Source: an uncultured Selenomonadales bacterium | GTDB taxonomy: Bacteria > Bacillota > Negativicutes > DSM-1736 > Dendrosporobacteraceae | DNA: 46,032 nt | Assembly (NCBI GenBank): GCA_946407015.1 | Contig: CAMJML010000027.1 | Span: 1-46,032, forward strand | Direction: 5' to 3' | Shown here: piece after piece, positions 42,729 through 46,032 of the stretch | Layout: each line of letters starts with the position of its first letter | Position numbering within the stretch: the first letter of the stretch is position 1 | Made by a program: the position numbers and the translations under genes | The notes under the pieces: model-generated | Seen by the model: only the letters and a program-made list of their open reading frames with translations | Told to the model about the DNA's origin: nothing | Databases searched by the model: none

Positions 42729-44864
42729 TTATGGATTATTTTTTTTATCAGTATCAGTTTTTGGGGGCGGAGGAGTCATAGATGGTACTGGTGTTTTATC
42801 AGGTTTAGGCGGAGGAGGCGTGGTTTTGTCAGGAGGTATTTTTGATTCGCTGTCCTGAGCTTTGTCTTTTTTATCTTTATCCTTATCCTTATCCTTGTCG
42901 CCGTCTTTATCTTTATCCTCATTGGGTTTATTGGGGTCGAGAATATTTTTATTGATGTCTTCTGGCGGCGCATAGTCTATCACCAGGCCGGAAGGTTTAA
43001 TAAAATCACGATAAGGAATTTTACTTAGAGCACCATTCATAAATGCCCGCCAAATTTCAGCAGGAACACTACCACCAGTAATACCGCTTAGGTAACCTTC
43101 ATTGTCATTTCCCATCCAAACAGCGGCTACCAGGTCCGGTGTAAAACCAACGAACCAGGCGTCTTTATAATCGCTGGTTGTACCGGTTTTTCCTGCTGCC
43201 GGACGATCAATATTGGCTGCAGCCCCTGTTCCACGGGTGAGAACTCCGCGAAGCATATCTGTAACAATATAAGCACTTTTTTCGCTGATGACTGCTTTTT
43301 CACGTGGCGTGGCTTGTTCAAGTACTTTACCATTACGATCAACAATTTTAACTATAGCAATTGGCTCAACTTTTACTCCTTGATTAGCGAATACTCCGTA
43401 AGCGCTAGCCAGTTCAATCGGTGTAACACCTTTGGTTAAGCCTCCTAAAGACATGGCTAAATTTCGATCATTGGTAGGTCCTTGCAATACTAAAGTAGAA
43501 ATTCCCATTTGCTGGGCGTAGTGGAGTGGTTTATCTACGCCGACTTGATTAGCTAGTTTTACTGCCGGTACATTGAGTGAATGCTCTAATGCGGTACGTA
43601 GAGTGACTTTTCCATGGGATTTTCCATCGTAATTGATGGGAGACCAACTACCAAAATTAACAGGACTGTCTTCAATTACTGTTGTGGGTGACATTCCACT
43701 TTCAATTGCGGCTAGATAAATGAACGGTTTGAATGCTGAACCAGGCTGCCGTTCTGCCATTGTGGCACGATTGAATTGATCGTTGCCACGGCCGCCAACC
43801 ATAGCTTTAATGTACCCGGTCCGTGGATCAATTGCTACCAGGGCTCCCTGGGGTTGTTTTACCCCATTGCTGTCCGTACGAGTGGTAGGCAGATTCTGCA
43901 TTGCTTTTTCAGCGGCATTCTGCATATCTATATCTATAGAGGTATAGACTTTTAAACCATCTTTATAAACGGCATCGGCTCCATATTTTTCAATTAAAAT
44001 TTGAGTGACATAATCCACAAAATAAGAGGCAAATCCGCCATCTTTTGTATTGGTTGAACGTGAAGAAAGGGTAATTTTAGTGTTTTTTGCTTTTGCAGCA
44101 GTCTCTTGATCAATATAGCCATACTTCACCATTTGATCGATCACAATACTTTGGCGTTCAGTAGCCGCTTTGAAATTGTTCAGTGGTGAGTAATAGTTAG
44201 GGCTTTTCGGAATACCTGCCAGCATAGCACATTCAGCTAAATTTAGATCTTCAACATTTTTACCAAAATATTGATGGGCAGCTGCTTGTACGCCATAAGC
44301 TCCTTGACCAAAATAAATTTGATTGAGATAAAGTTCCAAAATTTCATTTTTCGTATACTGACGTTCAATTTGCAATGCAAGAAAGGCCTCTTGAATTTTA
44401 CGCTGTAGAGTTCGTTCCTGTGAGAGGTAAGCGTTCTTTGCCAATTGCTGAGTAATGGTACTACCACCCTCAGAAACACCCCGGTCGGTAATATTGGACC
44501 AGACTGCCCTTAGGATTCCGCGTGGATCGATCCCCATATGCTGATAAAATCGCGCGTCTTCAGCAGCGATAAAGGCGTTTTGTAGATTCTTAGGGACTTT
44601 ACTTAAAGTGACAGGAACACGGTTTTCAACGGAATGTACCGTTGTGATAAGATTACCGTTAATGTCGTAGATCTGAGAAGAGGCAGGTGGTCGAATATCA
44701 TTTGTCAGACCTGGCTTGGTATTTAGGCTAGCGGTTAAAAAACCCAGGCCTGCCCCAGTAACCATTACAACAAAAACAACTAATATAATTGCAAATATTT
44801 TGGTGTATTCTTTCTTGTTTTTCCTACGTCCGGTAGCCGGACTATCGTTACGAGCGCTACTCAT
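42729..44864 (-). CDS. PBP1A-type bifunctional penicillin-binding protein
   Basis: A 711-residue class A PBP. One membrane anchor (about 24-48), GT51 glycosyltransferase (about 75-250: AAEDARFYQHMGIDPRG, EGGSTITQQLAKN, LNQIYFGQGAYG), and transpeptidase with SxxK (GSAFKPF), SxN (HSLNVP) and KTG (GKTGTTSDYKDAW). It polymerises and cross-links peptidoglycan. The C-terminus is a low-complexity tail of about 75 residues with Lys-Asp alternation and then Pro/Thr-rich runs. ATG at 44864 has AAGGAGGT upstream; ten further residues to 44894 precede that site. Confidence 0.96.
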   Translation of the reverse strand: MSSARNDSPATGRRKNKKEYTKIFAIILVVFVVMVTGAGLGFLTASLNTKPGLTNDIRPPASSQIYDINGNLITTVHSVENRVPVTLSKVPKNLQNAFIAAEDARFYQHMGIDPRGILRAVWSNITDRGVSEGGSTITQQLAKNAYLSQERTLQRKIQEAFLALQIERQYTKNEILELYLNQIYFGQGAYGVQAAAHQYFGKNVEDLNLAECAMLAGIPKSPNYYSPLNNFKAATERQSIVIDQMVKYGYIDQETAAKAKNTKITLSSRSTNTKDGGFASYFVDYVTQILIEKYGADAVYKDGLKVYTSIDIDMQNAAEKAMQNLPTTRTDSNGVKQPQGALVAIDPRTGYIKAMVGGRGNDQFNRATMAERQPGSAFKPFIYLAAIESGMSPTTVIEDSPVNFGSWSPINYDGKSHGKVTLRTALEHSLNVPAVKLANQVGVDKPLHYAQQMGISTLVLQGPTNDRNLAMSLGGLTKGVTPIELASAYGVFANQGVKVEPIAIVKIVDRNGKVLEQATPREKAVISEKSAYIVTDMLRGVLTRGTGAAANIDRPAAGKTGTTSDYKDAWFVGFTPDLVAAVWMGNDNEGYLSGITGGSVPAEIWRAFMNGALSKIPYRDFIKPSGLVIDYAPPEDINKNILDPNKPNEDKDKDGDKDKDKDKDKKDKAQDSESKIPPDKTTPPPPKPDKTPVPSMTPPPPKTDTDKKNNP

Positions 44865-45078
44865 TGATGACCTCCTTGAGATACCATATGACAAACATTA
44901 TACCATAAAAGAATAATTTAGTAGGAGTTTTTCCATGATTTCATGTGCGGCTATTCAGTATTCTTTTGATATTTACTAATAACGGCTGCACAAAATCTCA
45001 TATATCACCATATAATACATGGCAATAATCACTTATTATCTATAAGTAAAGGTAATCTATACTTTGGGAGGAAAACCC

Positions 45079-45765
45079 ATGCGATTTACAGTTCGACGAA
45101 AAAGAAAATTCCCGTCTATTCCAATATTCTTAATCGTTATTATCACAGCTCTTTTATATTCCTTATGGATTATGGAAATTCACTTAAAGCCGACTGTATT
45201 AGCCATTGCAGAAGCCCGATCCACACTTATTGCGACAGAAGCAATTAATAATGTTATTAATAATAAAGTTAGTCAAACCATTGACCCTCAAACACTTGTC
45301 ACCGTGAAAGTTGATAGTCGGGGACGTGTTGTCTTAATTCAGCCCAATACAATGGAATTTAATAAATTGGCTGCTGACACTACGATCAAAGTGCAAGAAG
45401 CATTAAAGGAAATATCGGCTGAAAAAATACAGATACCTGTCGGGCAAGTTTTAGGAAGCCAATTTCTAGCTAGCATGGGACCCAAAATTACAGTAACTAT
45501 TATTCCTATTGGAACCGTTCAAGTGAAAGTTATTGATAAATTTGAACAGGCAGGTATAAACCAAACCCGGCATATGGTTTATCTTGTTGCGACAACTGAA
45601 GTAAAGATTGTTATCCCTCTGGTCAGTAAAAGTGTGAGTGTGAATACTCAAGTACCCATTGCTGAGTATGTTGTTGTTGGTGAAGTTCCAAGTACCTATG
45701 TACAGTTTCCATTCCCGATACCACACGAACTAAATGGTAACGGCAATGAGCCCAATAACCCCTAA
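45079..45765 (+). CDS. yunB: sporulation protein YunB
   Basis: A 228-residue protein with one N-terminal membrane segment (about 16-38) and an extracellular domain with the YunB blocks TLIATEAINNVINNKV, VPVGQVLG-like IPVGQVLGSQFLASMGPKI and VNTQVPIAEYVVVGEVPSTYVQF. YunB is made in the mother cell under sigma E in Bacillus and is needed for normal spores. ATG 45079 follows GGGAGG; the TTG at 45064 precedes it. It supports a spore-forming host. A terminator lies ten bases downstream. Confidence 0.92.
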   Translation: MRFTVRRKRKFPSIPIFLIVIITALLYSLWIMEIHLKPTVLAIAEARSTLIATEAINNVINNKVSQTIDPQTLVTVKVDSRGRVVLIQPNTMEFNKLAADTTIKVQEALKEISAEKIQIPVGQVLGSQFLASMGPKITVTIIPIGTVQVKVIDKFEQAGINQTRHMVYLVATTEVKIVIPLVSKSVSVNTQVPIAEYVVVGEVPSTYVQFPFPIPHELNGNGNEPNNP

Positions 45766-45774
45766 TTCTATTTT

Positions 45775-45820
45775 ATGATGGTTATGCAGGATTTGGTTCG
45801 CAAAACCATCATTTTTATTT
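45775..45820 (+). terminator. terminator of yunB
   Basis: ATGATGGTT/AACCATCAT stem (45775-45783 with 45804-45812), 20-base loop and T-rich tail. Confidence 0.8.
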
Positions 45821-45854
45821 AATGAATATGGAATAAGTTGGATAAATAATCTTA

Positions 45855-46032
45855 TTGACAGTTCGGTCACTCTGTGATAACCTATAAAAGGTCGTCACCC
45901 GGAACAATTAATTCAGCACAAAACAAGATAACGTTATACTTGTGACGACAATGATGCTGTTTTAGAAATAAAGCTGTATCGCAAGTGTTCCCTGAAAACT
46001 AAACAATGTAAGTAATAAACATGCCAGATGTG
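45855..46032 (+). promoter_or_regulatory. probable rRNA operon promoter and leader
   Basis: TTGACA at 45855-45860 is followed by poorly matching -10 candidates (GATAAC 45876, TATAAA 45883). The stretch has no coding frame. Near its end, GTTCCCTGAAAACTAAACAA (about 45987-46006) resembles the boxA-containing sequence that precedes 16S or 23S genes in Firmicutes. No rRNA bases proper are recognisable before the window ends, so this is inference. Confidence 0.45.

Overview
The window looks like core chromosome of a spore-forming member of the Negativicutes (Sporomusaceae-like: Sporomusa, Pelosinus and relatives). I infer this from the mix of low-GC Firmicutes gene order and signals (T-boxes before thrS and pheS, an L20-type leader before infC-rpmI-rplT, a pheST/zapA/mutS2 neighbourhood), sporulation genes (ytxC, yunB), a type III glutamine synthetase, and two tandem CobT homologues behind a cobalamin riboswitch. 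That last layout matches the phenolic-cobamide enzyme ArsAB known from Sporomusa ovata. There is no phage, transposon, CRISPR array or plasmid backbone; the window is mostly housekeeping genes on the + strand, each unit closed by a clear intrinsic terminator.

Layout. 1-60: tail of a GC-rich gene with its terminator. 300-2770: promoter, leader terminator that competes with a hexaloop hairpin, and glnN. 2897-4370: glutaredoxin-like protein, zinc ribbon, small siroheme/4Fe-4S reductase. 4511-9514: M20 amidohydrolase, then an envelope cluster (3D-domain protein, YibE/F membrane protein, L,D-transpeptidase, and a second 3D protein behind a ydaO-type c-di-AMP riboswitch). 9578-14252: alpha/beta hydrolase, YdcZ-type membrane protein, a 47-residue Cys-rich protein, tRNA-Val(GAC), DoxX, UspA, a ComEA-like SLBB protein, and a pRiA4b ORF-3 family protein. 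14253-15330: a gene-poor kilobase with a small ORF that appears to start at ATT, several hairpins and a 39-residue membrane peptide on the - strand. 15331-17930: cobalamin riboswitch and the two CobT homologues. 18014-20238: Met-rich secreted repeat protein, tiny Gly-rich membrane peptide, orphan EutJ, GRAM/PH-like protein.

20339-24863: ytxC, thrS T-box, thrS, L20-type leader, infC (ATT start), rpmI, rplT. 25023-28846: class II aldolase, KtrB/TrkH and KtrA potassium uptake, SpoU rRNA methyltransferase. 28936-32770: yqzL-like ORF, Phe T-box, pheS, pheT. 32973-41178: APC permease, zapA, DUF421 protein with a hairpin over its ribosome binding site, double U32 peptidase, mutS2, DUF2148 protein. 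41216-44864 includes three - strand genes (unknown protein, YbaB/EbfC paralogue, PBP1A-type penicillin-binding protein). yunB follows, and the last ~190 bases look like the promoter and leader of an rRNA operon lying just outside.

Themes. Cell-wall work recurs (two 3D proteins, L,D-transpeptidase, PBP1A, YunB) and is linked to c-di-AMP by the riboswitch; KtrAB belongs to a family that c-di-AMP often controls at protein level. Translation genes are controlled by tRNA- or r-protein-sensing leaders. Cobamide metabolism is represented by the CobT pair and perhaps the orphan EutJ. Many starts were moved downstream of the longest open frame because a strong Shine-Dalgarno sequence sits on top of the upstream start.
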